From contig AUXH01000264.1 of NCBI GenBank assembly GCA_000482145.1, positions 1 through 25,238 on the forward strand: 25,238 bases of DNA, written 5' to 3'. The DNA is from Strigomonas culicis. Lineage: Eukaryota > Euglenozoa > Kinetoplastea > Trypanosomatida > Trypanosomatidae. Position 1 is the stretch's first letter. Each line of letters opens with the position of its first letter. A program made the translations under genes and the position numbers. Positions 1 through 8,755 of the stretch are shown here, piece after piece. The notes beneath the pieces were generated by a model that made no database searches, was not told the DNA's origin, and saw only the letters and a list, made by a program, of their open reading frames with translations.

Positions 1-2570
1 GGCGGCGGCGGCACCAGCCGCTGCAGGCCGCCGCCGCCCGCCGCCGGCACCGCCACGCGCGCCGCGCCGAGCACGAAAGCGCGCGCGGCGGCCGAGGCGG
101 CCGGGACGAGGAACAGCACCTCTGTGTGCGCAAGGAGCGCCATGTAGTAGTCCCACGCCTGCTGCGGCGCCGGCGGCACGCGGCCGCCCGGCTGCTGCTG
201 CAGCCACGCGTCGACGCCGCCGAGGTGCACGACGCAGGGCGCGCTGCGCTGGATGGCCTGCACCACGTAGAATAGCGACCCGCCGCCTGCGAGGTCGGCG
301 AGCCCGCCGCCGTCGCCGCCGGCCGCCGCCACCTCCGGCGCGCTGGGGAAGCCGACGTGGAGGTGCGGCAGGTGCACGGTGCCGACCTGGAACGTGGGCA
401 GCCGCCGGCCGAGCGTCACGCAGAGCTGGTGCGCCGTCGCCGGCGCGGCCGCCTCGACGAAGAGGAAGAGGGGCTGCGGCGGCAGCGGCACGCGGTAGGC
501 GCCGAGGGCGCGCACGGCGGACAGCACATCCGCGCAGTCGCGCGTCTCGTGGCGGAGGGCGGCGTCGAGCGCGGCCCAGTCCGGCCGCAGCTGCGCCACG
601 AGCGCCTCCCGCGTGCCGCGCAGCAGCAGCTCGAGGTGCTCCGGCACGTGCTGCGGCGCGCCCGCCGCCGCCGCGCGCCGCAGCGACGCGCGGACGCAGC
701 GCGCGGCGGCATAGTAGTCCTCGCGGCGCAGCAGCGGCAGCGGCGCGGCGGCGGCGGGGAGGTAGCCCGGTGGGATCACGAGCCGAACGCTGGTCGTGTA
801 CAGCTGCGGCAGCGCGGTGCGCAGGTGGTGCAGCGCGGCCTCCGTGCAGAGCGCCTGCAGGTCCGCGCCGCTGTAGCCCTCCGTGAGCCGCACCAGCTCG
901 CCCAGCAGCCCCGGCGGCGGCGGCTGGTCGCGCGTGAGGATGCGCAGAATGTGCGTCCGCGCCGCGGCGTCCGGCAGCGGGAAGAGCAGTTCGCGGTCGA
1001 AGCGGCCGGGGCGGCGCAGCGCGGGGTCCATCGTGTCGGGCCGGTTCGTGGCGCCGATCACCATCACCTGCCCACGGTCGTCGAGCCCGTCGAGCAGCGC
1101 GAGGAGCGTCGCGACGAGCGCGGCCTGCGTCTGCTCCGTCTTGGCGTGCCGCGTCGGCACGAGCCCGTCGATCTCGTCGAAGAAGATGATGCTCGGCGCC
1201 TGCCGCCGCGCCTCCTCGAAGAGCAGCCGCAGCTGCCGCTCGCTCTCGCCGACCCACTTGGACAGCAGGTCCGCGCCCTTGCGCATGAAGAAGGTGACGC
1301 GCCGCTGCCCGCCGCCGCAGCGCGTCCCCTCGTTCGCGAGCGCGCGCGCCATGAGCGTCTTGCCGGTGCCGGGCGGGCCGATGAAGAGCACCCCACGCGG
1401 CGGCCGCACGCGCAGCGCCGCCAGGAGGTCCGGGTACAGCAGCGGCAGCAGCACCATCTCGCGCAGCGTGACGAGGTGGCTCGGCAGCCCGCCCACGCTG
1501 TCGAAGTCGATGTGGCGGTCCACCTCGAGCGGGCTGATGTCACCCAGCGCGCCGGCGGTCGGGGCGCCCTCGCCGGCCCGCTCCCGCGCCTCCTCCTCCT
1601 GTTCGAAGAGGTACGCGTAGCGGCGGTCGAGGCGGCGGCGCCGTGCCTCGTGGTCGTGCGGGACGCCGACCGCGTCGGCCATGTAGTAGTTGATGTTGAT
1701 GTGCTTCTCCGTCCCCTCCCTCGCCTGCCGCGCCGCGTGGCGCTGTTCCTTCACGGACAGCTCCGCGTCGGCCGAGGCGTCGCTGCTGTCGCCGTCGTCG
1801 TCGCCGTGGCGCCGCGCGTGGCGGCGGTCCTCCAGCGTCGCGCGCTCGTCCGCCCGCGCGAGCTGCTCCACGCTGTGCTCGCGTAGTGACTCGATGCTGA
1901 TGGCGGAGTCGATCGAGCCCTCGCGCGCGCCGCGGCCGCCGCCGCCGCCGCCCGGCGGGGGCTTGCGCGACGCCGGCGGCGGGGAGGCGGGGCCGCCGGA
2001 GGACCGCGGCGTGCTGCTCGCCGTCCCCGCGGCGGGGGCCAGCGCCTCGACCTGCTGCGGCTTTGCCTCCTCCTCCTCTTCGCTGCTGCTGCTGGTGCTC
2101 GCGCGCTTGCGCTCGTACGGCGTGTCGTAGCGGCCGCTGCCCTCCTTCTTTGCGCGCTTGGACGGCGGCGCGAAGGCATTGCTGTTGCTGTTGCTGTTGC
2201 CGAAAAACGTGGAGTTGGTCGCCGTGGTGTCGTCATCGTCGTCGTCATCGTCGTCCTCGTTCTCCACCTCCATCGTCTCCTGCAGTGCAAGGATAGCCCG
2301 CATGCCCGCCTCGCGCGGGGGGTACCGGCTCCTCAGCACCAGCGGCGAGTCCTCCACGTGCGGCCCGCCGCCGCTGCGCCGCCTCCCGTGCGACGCGCCG
2401 GGCCCAAGCAGCCCCGCCTCGATGTACTGCTGCTCTAGGAAGACCGTGGGGCGGTGCTGCCGACAGCCACGCCCCAGCTGCGGCTCCGCCTCCGGCTCCG
2501 GCTTGACGCCGCTGGGCGGCGGATCACTACGCGCGTCCTCCTCCTTCGCCCTCGACCGCGTCTGGACCAT
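1..2570 (-). CDS. ATAD2/Yta7-type AAA ATPase (3' end cut by window edge)
   Basis: The frame is open from an ATG at 2570 to the window edge, giving about 856 residues with no stop. The N-terminal 330 residues are low complexity, with a run of nine Asp near residue 100, Ser/Glu stretches and basic patches. A conserved AAA module follows at about 350-600: VGGL near 359, Walker A GPPGTGKT at 398-405, the block LLSKWVGESERQLRLLFEEA, Walker B IIFFDEID with DEID at 465-468, then GATNRPD and RRPGRFDRE (sensor 1 and arginine fingers). FFMRKGADLLSKWVGESERQ is characteristic of the ATAD2/Yta7/Abo1 family rather than Cdc48, Afg2 or katanin. After about residue 700 there is a weaker AAA-like region without a Walker A, as expected of the inactive second AAA domain. 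Known members are nuclear, bind histones and act on nucleosome density; the acidic N-terminus fits. A bromodomain would lie beyond the window and cannot be confirmed. Confidence 0.88.
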   Translation of the reverse strand, partial: MVQTRSRAKEEDARSDPPPSGVKPEPEAEPQLGRGCRQHRPTVFLEQQYIEAGLLGPGASHGRRRSGGGPHVEDSPLVLRSRYPPREAGMRAILALQETMEVENEDDDDDDDDDTTATNSTFFGNSNSNSNAFAPPSKRAKKEGSGRYDTPYERKRASTSSSSEEEEEAKPQQVEALAPAAGTASSTPRSSGGPASPPPASRKPPPGGGGGGRGAREGSIDSAISIESLREHSVEQLARADERATLEDRRHARRHGDDDGDSSDASADAELSVKEQRHAARQAREGTEKHININYYMADAVGVPHDHEARRRRLDRRYAYLFEQEEEARERAGEGAPTAGALGDISPLEVDRHIDFDSVGGLPSHLVTLREMVLLPLLYPDLLAALRVRPPRGVLFIGPPGTGKTLMARALANEGTRCGGGQRRVTFFMRKGADLLSKWVGESERQLRLLFEEARRQAPSIIFFDEIDGLVPTRHAKTEQTQAALVATLLALLDGLDDRGQVMVIGATNRPDTMDPALRRPGRFDRELLFPLPDAAARTHILRILTRDQPPPPGLLGELVRLTEGYSGADLQALCTEAALHHLRTALPQLYTTSVRLVIPPGYLPAAAAPLPLLRREDYYAAARCVRASLRRAAAAGAPQHVPEHLELLLRGTREALVAQLRPDWAALDAALRHETRDCADVLSAVRALGAYRVPLPPQPLFLFVEAAAPATAHQLCVTLGRRLPTFQVGTVHLPHLHVGFPSAPEVAAAGGDGGGLADLAGGGSLFYVVQAIQRSAPCVVHLGGVDAWLQQQPGGRVPPAPQQAWDYYMALLAHTEVLFLVPAASAAARAFVLGAARVAVPAAGGGGLQRLVPPP

Positions 2571-3257
2571 GTTTCTATGAAGTGCTAGCTAGTGTATTCC
2601 TTGAGTAATAGTAGTAGTATTTATGTATTCTTTTTCTTTTTTATGTGTATAGTACTATATGTTGTTGTTGATGTTGTTTTTATTGTTGCGCGAGCGTTGC
2701 TTCAATTTTCTATAAATGTAAGTTGTGTACGAGTGCTGTATACCAACACAATTGAGAAGTCGAAAAAAAAAGAAGAAGAAAACAGAGAGAAAGAGAGTGC
2801 TTCTTCTTTGATGTTGATATCGGTCTTATTTTGTTATTAAAAGAGTAGAAAAATGAACTTGTTCTTTTTTTTTTCTTCCAGTCACTGCTTTAGAAGAGAA
2901 AATGTTTGTTTGTTTTTTATTGTTATTATTTTATGTGTATTTAATGTACTTGTATTATTCGACTTTAACAGAAAATGACAAAAAAAAAATGTTAGTATGT
3001 ACAACTTTAACAATACCTTTAGTTAGTAGAGATTTGCCCTTCACCCTCTGAATCAAAATAAATATATTAAAAAAATGAAACAGAGAGAGAAAAGGCAAAC
3101 GTACAGAAGTTAATCGAGAACTAAACGAAGTGTCAAAATTTAAAAGAAAAAATGAAAAGCAAAAAAGAAGAGAGGCAGAAAGAACTACACACTTCCTTAT
3201 TACAATTAGCATTACGAGTAAGATGAACGGCGTGACAGGACAGGAACGAAGCGGCGC
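2571..3257. other. AT-rich spacer between RLP24 and the ATAD2-like gene
   Basis: This stretch is AT-rich with many A and T homopolymers. It should hold the RLP24 3' untranslated region (right part) and the leader of the ATAD2-like gene (left part). Short open frames on both strands have no protein-like composition. I see no RNA gene. Confidence 0.7.
2736..2798 (-). promoter_or_regulatory. Polypyrimidine tract and candidate trans-splice acceptor for the ATAD2-like gene
   Basis: Read on the minus strand, 2798-2761 is almost pure C/T and the first AG after it is at 2737-2736 (context TATACAG). This predicts a 5' leader of about 165 bases before the ATG at 2570. The position is inferred from sequence pattern only; no spliced-leader read is available. 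Confidence 0.5.
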
Positions 3258-3833
3258 CTACTTCTTCTTGAGCTTGCGCTTGCCGCCCTCCGTCGCCGGC
3301 TCGCGCACCGCCTGCCGCTGCTTCGCCGCGCGCTGGTGCTGCGCCGTGCGGCGCTGCGCCTTCTTCTCCTCCTTCTCCTGCTGAACCGCCAGCAGATCGT
3401 CGCGCGCGGTCTGCTTCACGGTCAGGTCCTCGACCCAGTCGATGTTGTGCTTCAGTGCTGTCGTCGCCTCGCGCTTCTCCTGCAGCTTCGCGCGCTCCAT
3501 GCGCCGCTCCCAGTGCTTGAGCTGCCGCCGCTCCCTGATCTTCTCCACGCGCTTCATCACCTTCAGCGTGTCGCTGTGCAGCTCGCGGTTGTACTTCACC
3601 GGGACGTGCCGCCGCTGCTCGAAGTCCATCGTGCTGTCTACCGCGAGCTCCTTCCCGTTCGTCTTGCGGAACGTCTTGGTCCACTTCACGCGCATTGGAT
3701 TGCGCTTCATGCCGAAGTTGCGCCGGCACTTACTCGCGCAGAAGCGGAAGATTTTGCAGTCATTCCGTACGAACACCTGACCATGGCCGGGGTAAATCGG
3801 CGCGCCGCAGAAGGAGCACTGTTCGATACGCAT
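3258..3833 (-). CDS. RLP24: Ribosome biogenesis protein RLP24 (L24e-like)
   Basis: This 191-residue protein starts MRIEQCSFCGAPIYPGHG and matches RLP24 throughout its N-terminal half. A zinc-ribbon quartet is visible at C6, C9, C32 and C36, followed by the family blocks KRNPMRVKWTKTFRK and the YNREL region near residues 81-85. The C-terminal half (about 95-191) is a charged helix rich in Lys, Arg, Gln and Glu and ends KRKLKKK, a probable nuclear or nucleolar signal. In yeast, Rlp24 occupies the site of ribosomal protein L24 on pre-60S particles and is stripped by the AAA ATPase Afg2/Drg1 after nuclear export. Length is close to the usual 160-200 residues. The start is fixed by the conserved MRIE, although the leader is unusual (see findings). 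Confidence 0.95.
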   Translation of the reverse strand: MRIEQCSFCGAPIYPGHGQVFVRNDCKIFRFCASKCRRNFGMKRNPMRVKWTKTFRKTNGKELAVDSTMDFEQRRHVPVKYNRELHSDTLKVMKRVEKIRERRQLKHWERRMERAKLQEKREATTALKHNIDWVEDLTVKQTARDDLLAVQQEKEEKKAQRRTAQHQRAAKQRQAVREPATEGGKRKLKKK

Positions 3834-3933
3834 CGCAACAAGAGGACAACAAAGAGAGCGGTGAAAGAAGAATTAGATAAGAAAGAAGAAGAAAAAAAAA
3901 AGGCACGCCGCAAAAAGATTAGGGGGTATGGCT
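3834..3933 (-). promoter_or_regulatory. AG-free pyrimidine-rich leader directly before RLP24
   Basis: On the minus strand the 98 bases before the RLP24 ATG contain no AG at all (no CT on the plus strand between 3834 and 3931). About 3902-3834 is strongly pyrimidine-rich with a run of ten T. The nearest upstream AG is at 3933-3932, preceded by a poor tract; the first AG downstream is in codon 5 of the gene. The true acceptor therefore cannot be assigned with confidence. Confidence 0.5.
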
Positions 3934-4373
3934 TAGTTAATTAATTAAGGGCGCGCGTGGTATACCGTCAAGGACTCCTGTGTATGTAGCTGCCGTCGAG
4001 AAGTGGAGAAAAAAAAAAGGAGGAAGAGAGGAAAGAATGGTGTCATAGGTGTATCTGCAATTGCTTTATTCTTATGTTATTTTTGGATGCGGCATTAAGT
4101 AGAGGAGAGAGTGAAAAGGGCAAAAGAAGCAAAAGAACGCTCGGGGTTGTTTTTTTGTTGTTACAGAAATACGCTATACGTATATGTATGTGTATGTTTA
4201 CAGTATATATTAACATTGAAAAATAAAATAGTCTTCTACTTACATGTCAACATTTTTCTTTTTGAAAAAGAAAAGGAAAACAAAAGAATCATACATCCAG
4301 AAATACGCTGTGTGCATAAATTCAACCATGCACACATCTAAGTACACTTTATTATTCGCACTCGCTCTTCTAA
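3834..4373. other. AT-rich spacer between the LRR gene and RLP24
   Basis: About 540 bases of AT-rich, homopolymer-rich DNA separate the LRR gene stop from the RLP24 start. It includes alternating GT/AT stretches near 4180-4210 and several A runs. No additional gene or RNA is recognised. Confidence 0.7.
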
Positions 4374-7300
4374 CTAGGACGACGCCACCTTCTTCTTCCG
4401 CTCGATCAGCGCGTTCAGCAGCAGCTTCTGCTCCACTTCGCTGAGGATACGGTCTACCTCCTGCTGCACCGCGTCGGCCTCGCCGTCCTCCGCGCCGCGG
4501 GCGGCGGCCGCGGCCGTCGCCGCGTCGTGGCCGCGGTTGGCGATCTCCGCGCGCAGCCCGACCTCGGCCTGCATGAGCGTGCTGCTCTGCTCCGCCGCGG
4601 CGAGCAGATCACCCAGCACGTCCACGAGCAGCGACCCGCTGCCGCCGTCCGCAGCGGATGCATTCGCGACGGCGACGGCCGCCGCCGCGCCGGCGCCGGC
4701 CGCCGTCGGCGGGTGCAGCCCCGGCACGGAGACAGAGAGCACCTCCATCCCCGCGCGGGCGCCGAGCGCCTGCAGCACCGCGCGCGCCTGCGCGGGTTCC
4801 ACCTTCACGTTGTAGCTGAGGTCGAGCCGGCGCAGCTGCGGCGCCGCGCCGGGCTGCGCGAGGATGCTGCGCACGTAGCCCAGGTGCTCGCCGCGCAGGT
4901 CGTTCCAGCTGAGGTCGAGCACGCGCAGCGCGGCATGGCCAGCGACGGCGGACAGCAGCTCCGCGAAGGCCTCCGTGCGCTTCGTCACCTCCCCCTCCGT
5001 CGGCAGCCCCTCCAGCACGCCGAGCCGGTTGTGGGACAGGTCGAGCTCCTCGAGCGTCGTGTTCTGGCACAGCCCCGCCAGCAGCTGCCGCGCGTGCGGG
5101 ATGGCGTTGTACGACAGGTCGAGGCGGCGCAGCGACGGCGTGTGGCGCAGCAGCCGCGCGAGCGCGTCGAGCTCGACGCCGAGATCGTTGCGGCCGAGCT
5201 CCAGCACGCGCAGCGCGGCCGGCCACTGGACACCGTCACCGTCGGCCGCCTCAGGGAACAGCAGCTGCACGCCCTGCGGCTGCACGTTGTTGCCGCTGAA
5301 GCGCAGCGTGTGCAGCGCTGTCGGCGGGTCCGCGCGCGCGAGGGCGGCGGTGAGGCACGCCAGCACCCCCGGCGCGAAGGAGGAGAGGTGCTCGCCGCAG
5401 GCCTCGTTGTAGCTAAAGTCCAGCTCCTCGAGGTGCGGCACCGTCGGCAGCGTGCGCAGCATCGCGGCCGACAGCTCCGCGCCGAGGTGGTTGTGGCTGA
5501 GCAGCAGGCGGCGCACCGTCCGGTTGCGCTCCAGCGCGCGCGCGAAGGCCTCCACCGCGGCGACGGCCGCGCGCTGCACACGCCCTGGGTGGCGCTGCGC
5601 GACCGCCGTCTGCTGTGCGCGCGCCGCGCGGCGGCGGCCGCCGAGCTCGTTCTTGCGCAGGATGAGTGTGTGCACCGCGCTGTGCGGCGACGCGAGAACC
5701 AGCTCGCTGAGGTAGTACAGCCCCTCGAAGCCGATGTTGTTGTCCGTCAGGTCGAGCACCTGCACGGAGTGGTTGCCGGAGAGCGCCGTCGCGACCATGT
5801 GCGCGCCGACGGGCCCGAGCCGGTTGCTGGAGAGGTCCAGCACCACGAGCCGGTGGTAGCGCATCAGCGGCGACAGGAGCTGCCACAGCGGCGCCCCCTC
5901 CCACCGCTCCATGTTCTGCTGCACGCCGGCGCGGTCGGCCAGGCGCGCGCCCTCCACCGCCTCCAGCGCCGCCGCGTCCGCCGGCTCGTCCGGGTTCTGC
6001 TCCTCCGGCGCGAGCGGCTGCGTGAGGTCCTCGCCGCTGTGGATGCCGTTCTGCGCGAGGCGCAGCACGCGCAGGAACTTGTTCACGCGCAGCACCTCAC
6101 CCAGCGCCTCGAGGCCCTCCTTGAGCTCGCCAAAGACGGGGTCCGCCTCCGGCTCCGGCTCCACGCGCTCCTCCGCGGCGGCGGTGCCGGCCGCGGGGCG
6201 GTTCAGCAGGTAGGCTGCGCCGCTCGCCTCCGAGAGCTCCAGGTTCTCCTCGTGCAGTGCGTTGCTGGACAGGTCCACCGCGACGAGCCCCACGTTCTTC
6301 GCGAGCGCCTTCGCGATGATACCGAGCCCGTTCGCGCGCAGCTCGTTGTGCGCGAGCTGCAGCACCCGCAGCGTTTCGTTCGTGTCGATGAGCCGCGCGA
6401 CGGCGTCCAGGTTCGTGCGGTCGACGGTGCCCTCGGCGACGAGGCGGTTCACATCCGCGACGCCCGCCTCCGCCTCTGTGCGGCCGTCGGCGGCCGGGTC
6501 CGCCGCCGCCGCGCGCTTGGCGGCACCGAGGTGGTTGTGGTTGAGAATGCAGACGTCGATCGCGCGGACGTCGCGGAAGAAGACGGGGCTGTCGCCGGCG
6601 TTGTAGAGGCTGTGCCGCGGGTGCGCAAGGTACTTGCACACGTGGGTCGTGAGCTGCGCCAGCTCAAAGAAGGCGAGGTCGCGCAGTGCGTTCTTGTACG
6701 TCGTGTACGGGATCTGCAGCTGCGTGCAGCGCTCCTTCAGCTGTTCGTTGTGGCGCAGCGCCTCGCGCCGCTGCTCGGCCGCCTCCTCGTCCTCGTCCTC
6801 CTCGTCCTCCTCGTCCTCCCCCGGCCTGCGCGCCTCCGCGACGGGGGGCAGCGGCAGCGGGTAGAGCGCGGCGAGGGCCTCCATGTGCGCCGTCATCGTT
6901 GCGAGGTCCGCCGCGCGCACCGGGTAGCGCACGTCGAGCGCGCCGCTGAAGTCGAGCGTCGAGACGTGCGCGGCGACGCCGGGGATGTCCAGGAAGTGGA
7001 CGAGCTGCGTGAAGTCCTCGTAGTTCATGCGGGTGTTGTTGCACTTGAGGTACTCCAGCAGGCTGTACACCGGCGCGAGGGTGTCCTGCGCATCGGCGGC
7101 AGGCACCGCGACGGGGATCTGGTGGCGGAACGTGGCGGCCGGCGGCAGCGCCGACGCGTCCGTCCGCGCCGTGCCGCCTGCGCCAAGGTGCGCAAAGAGC
7201 TCCGCCATCACGGCGTCCATCACCTCGCTGTTCACGTGGTGGCTATACGCCCGCGCGGCGCGGCCGAGCGGCGCGCCGTTGTTGTTCATGTTGTGGCTCC

Positions 7301-7583
7301 GGTTGCCCTCCAACGACGGGTCGTTCGTGAGGTTGTTGCTGAGGCCGCTGGCGGTCGCCGCGACGAGTGTGAAATCTTCTGGCGGACTGCCGCCCTCGCC
7401 CACGCCTTGCTGCTGCTGCTGCTGGATGGCCAGCTGCGCAAGGATGGTGTGGTCGATCTTCTGATTGAGCAACAGCGAGCTCAGTGCGTGGCCTTTGAGT
7501 GCCTGGGAGAGCGCATAGGCGTCCATCGCCGCGTAGATGCCCTCATCGCCTTTTTGTTTGGACTCGTACGTCTGGGACTCCAT
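4374..7583 (-). CDS. Large leucine-rich repeat protein (ribonuclease-inhibitor-like repeats)
   Basis: This 1069-residue protein has about 15 leucine-rich repeats between residues 340 and 995, for example LRVLDLSWNDL, LEELDLSHNRLG, LVVLDLSSNRLGPVGAHMVA and VQVLDLTDNNIGFEGL. Spacing and the GxxxLAxAL-type helices suggest the RNase-inhibitor class, a curved solenoid for protein binding. Several repeats are separated by inserts of 20-60 residues. The N-terminal 340 residues hold a glutamine run (about 54-59), an unrecognised region and an acidic block at about 256-268. The C-terminal 100 residues are Ala/Glu-rich and end in a basic ERKKK. No catalytic domain, signal peptide or membrane segment is visible. 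I start it at the ATG at 7583: the in-frame ATG at 7625 lies in the polypyrimidine tract, upstream of the likely splice acceptor. Its cellular role is unknown. Confidence 0.88.
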   Translation of the reverse strand: MESQTYESKQKGDEGIYAAMDAYALSQALKGHALSSLLLNQKIDHTILAQLAIQQQQQQGVGEGGSPPEDFTLVAATASGLSNNLTNDPSLEGNRSHNMNNNGAPLGRAARAYSHHVNSEVMDAVMAELFAHLGAGGTARTDASALPPAATFRHQIPVAVPAADAQDTLAPVYSLLEYLKCNNTRMNYEDFTQLVHFLDIPGVAAHVSTLDFSGALDVRYPVRAADLATMTAHMEALAALYPLPLPPVAEARRPGEDEEDEEDEDEEAAEQRREALRHNEQLKERCTQLQIPYTTYKNALRDLAFFELAQLTTHVCKYLAHPRHSLYNAGDSPVFFRDVRAIDVCILNHNHLGAAKRAAAADPAADGRTEAEAGVADVNRLVAEGTVDRTNLDAVARLIDTNETLRVLQLAHNELRANGLGIIAKALAKNVGLVAVDLSSNALHEENLELSEASGAAYLLNRPAAGTAAAEERVEPEPEADPVFGELKEGLEALGEVLRVNKFLRVLRLAQNGIHSGEDLTQPLAPEEQNPDEPADAAALEAVEGARLADRAGVQQNMERWEGAPLWQLLSPLMRYHRLVVLDLSSNRLGPVGAHMVATALSGNHSVQVLDLTDNNIGFEGLYYLSELVLASPHSAVHTLILRKNELGGRRRAARAQQTAVAQRHPGRVQRAAVAAVEAFARALERNRTVRRLLLSHNHLGAELSAAMLRTLPTVPHLEELDFSYNEACGEHLSSFAPGVLACLTAALARADPPTALHTLRFSGNNVQPQGVQLLFPEAADGDGVQWPAALRVLELGRNDLGVELDALARLLRHTPSLRRLDLSYNAIPHARQLLAGLCQNTTLEELDLSHNRLGVLEGLPTEGEVTKRTEAFAELLSAVAGHAALRVLDLSWNDLRGEHLGYVRSILAQPGAAPQLRRLDLSYNVKVEPAQARAVLQALGARAGMEVLSVSVPGLHPPTAAGAGAAAAVAVANASAADGGSGSLLVDVLGDLLAAAEQSSTLMQAEVGLRAEIANRGHDAATAAAAARGAEDGEADAVQQEVDRILSEVEQKLLLNALIERKKKVASS

Positions 7584-7966
7584 CGATGGTAGGTTTATAT
7601 GCTTTTGAAAAAAAAAAGGATTCAAAGGGTATAGTGATGATGCTTTTTTTTTCTTTTTTTTTCTATCCTTTACGTTTTGGAGCTACAACAATAGATGGAA
7701 AATACAAAACGAAAGATGGGAAGAAAAGAAGACAATACACTGCGAGAAACAAAAAAAAAAACAAGGTGATTTGTCAACAGAGAAAAGGGTATTTATGCGT
7801 TTGATCTGTAGTGCGGCTTTTTTTTTTTTGGTATTCTAACTACTGTGTGAGATGATACAAGAATAAAAAGTGAGTACAATACAGAAGAATGGAACAAAAT
7901 ATACAGCATACAGTAAACACGCGATGCAGGAAAAAAAAAAAGATGGTAACAATAACAAAATATGAA
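7584..7966. other. AT-rich spacer downstream of the 262-residue gene
   Basis: About 380 bases of AT-rich spacer with several A/T homopolymers (for example near 7643-7663, 7749-7760, 7818-7830 and 7929-7940). It carries the leader of the LRR gene and the 3' untranslated region of the next gene. No other feature is seen. Confidence 0.65.
7602..7617 (-). promoter_or_regulatory. Candidate trans-splice acceptor for the LRR gene
   Basis: On the minus strand a run of ten T followed by CAAAAG ends with AG at 7603-7602, leaving an 18-base leader before the ATG at 7583. Using it would remove the upstream in-frame ATG at 7625, which supports the shorter protein. Confidence 0.5.
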
Positions 7967-8755
7967 TCACTTCAGCACCACTCCTGTGTCATGCACCTCT
8001 CCAGCGACGTGGGAGTGCTGGTAGAACAAATCTAAAGACAACAGCATATTGCGATAGCTGGGGTCCATCTTGGAGACCGCGTCGTCGCTCGCGTAGGTGG
8101 GCAGGCCGCGGTACCACAGGTCGGGCGCGACCTGCTGCAGCTGCAGGAGTTTGCGGTTGTACGTCTGCGCGTGTTGAACGTCATGCTGGTGTGTCAGCAG
8201 CCGCCGCAGCCGATCCTCCTCCGTCACTTTATACGCCTCGCGCGGCCGCGCCGCAGAGGCGGGACTGGAGACCGGCGGCGCTCGCAGCGGCTGCGTGGGG
8301 GCGGCAGTGTCCATGTAAAGCCGCAGCGGGGCGGTCTGCAGCACGCGCTGCCCCTGCCGCGGCCGCGCGGTGTCATACAGCAGGATGGCGTGCGGCTGCG
8401 AGGCGGAAAAGGGGCGCGCCGCGACGTGCACGGCGTCGTATGCATCATGTACACGCGGCGGTGGGCGGCGGTGGGGGTCGGCGCCGGCCTCCGCGAAGGG
8501 GCGGCGGAGGGCGAGGTCCACCGCCTGGCAGCGCCGGAGCAGCGTGTGGAGGTACTCACGTGCGTCGTGGCACACCTCCTCGCCGCGCGGACGGTCCCCC
8601 TCAGGCCCCGCGGCCTGCGGGGACGGCTGCGGCTCCTCGCGGCCAGGCGCGCGCCGGTGGGCGTCGAGCGCCCGCCGCAGCGTGACCGTCCGCAGCAGCC
8701 GCACGTCCAGGCCGTCCTCATAGGTGGTTCTGTCGAGCGGGAGAGGGAGGGCCAT
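7967..8755 (-). CDS. Hypothetical protein, 262 residues, with a possible in-frame extension
   Basis: I do not recognise this protein. From the ATG at 8755 it begins MALPLPLDRTTYEDGLDV, has a probable helix near residues 50-75 (REYLHTLLRRCQAVDLALRR), a Pro/Ala/Arg-rich middle, and a better-looking C-terminal segment from about 180 (YKVTEEDRLRRLLTHQHD, then LWYRGLPTY and DPSYRNMLLSLDLFYQHS). There is no clear membrane segment or catalytic motif in this form. Coding GC content matches its neighbours. The frame stays open upstream to an ATG at 9025, adding 90 residues with a hydrophobic start, but that stretch is AT-rich or homopolymeric like the spacers. The shorter form is my preferred call. 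Confidence 0.72.
   Translation of the reverse strand: MALPLPLDRTTYEDGLDVRLLRTVTLRRALDAHRRAPGREEPQPSPQAAGPEGDRPRGEEVCHDAREYLHTLLRRCQAVDLALRRPFAEAGADPHRRPPPRVHDAYDAVHVAARPFSASQPHAILLYDTARPRQGQRVLQTAPLRLYMDTAAPTQPLRAPPVSSPASAARPREAYKVTEEDRLRRLLTHQHDVQHAQTYNRKLLQLQQVAPDLWYRGLPTYASDDAVSKMDPSYRNMLLSLDLFYQHSHVAGEVHDTGVVLK

Noticed and set aside
357..1886. A 509-codon plus-strand frame opposite the AAA ATPase
   Set aside because: It lies wholly against the conserved ATPase frame and is Arg/Gln/Glu-rich with no motif; a composition artefact.
1..2570. Afg2/Drg1, the ATPase that acts on RLP24, as the identity of the gene next to RLP24
   Set aside because: The adjacency is tempting, but the AAA module carries ATAD2/Yta7-specific sequence (FFMRKGADLLSKWVGESERQ), and the second AAA region lacks a Walker A, unlike Afg2.
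4527..7592. A 1021-codon open frame on the plus strand opposite the LRR gene
   Set aside because: It mirrors the LRR gene, is dominated by Arg, Gln, Val, Leu and Ala from GC-rich complement codons, and has no domain. The minus-strand protein has regular repeats.
7584..7625. Fourteen-residue N-terminal extension of the LRR protein from the ATG at 7625
   Set aside because: It is made of the T-run that serves as splice tract (three Phe codons) and lies upstream of the likely acceptor at 7603-7602.
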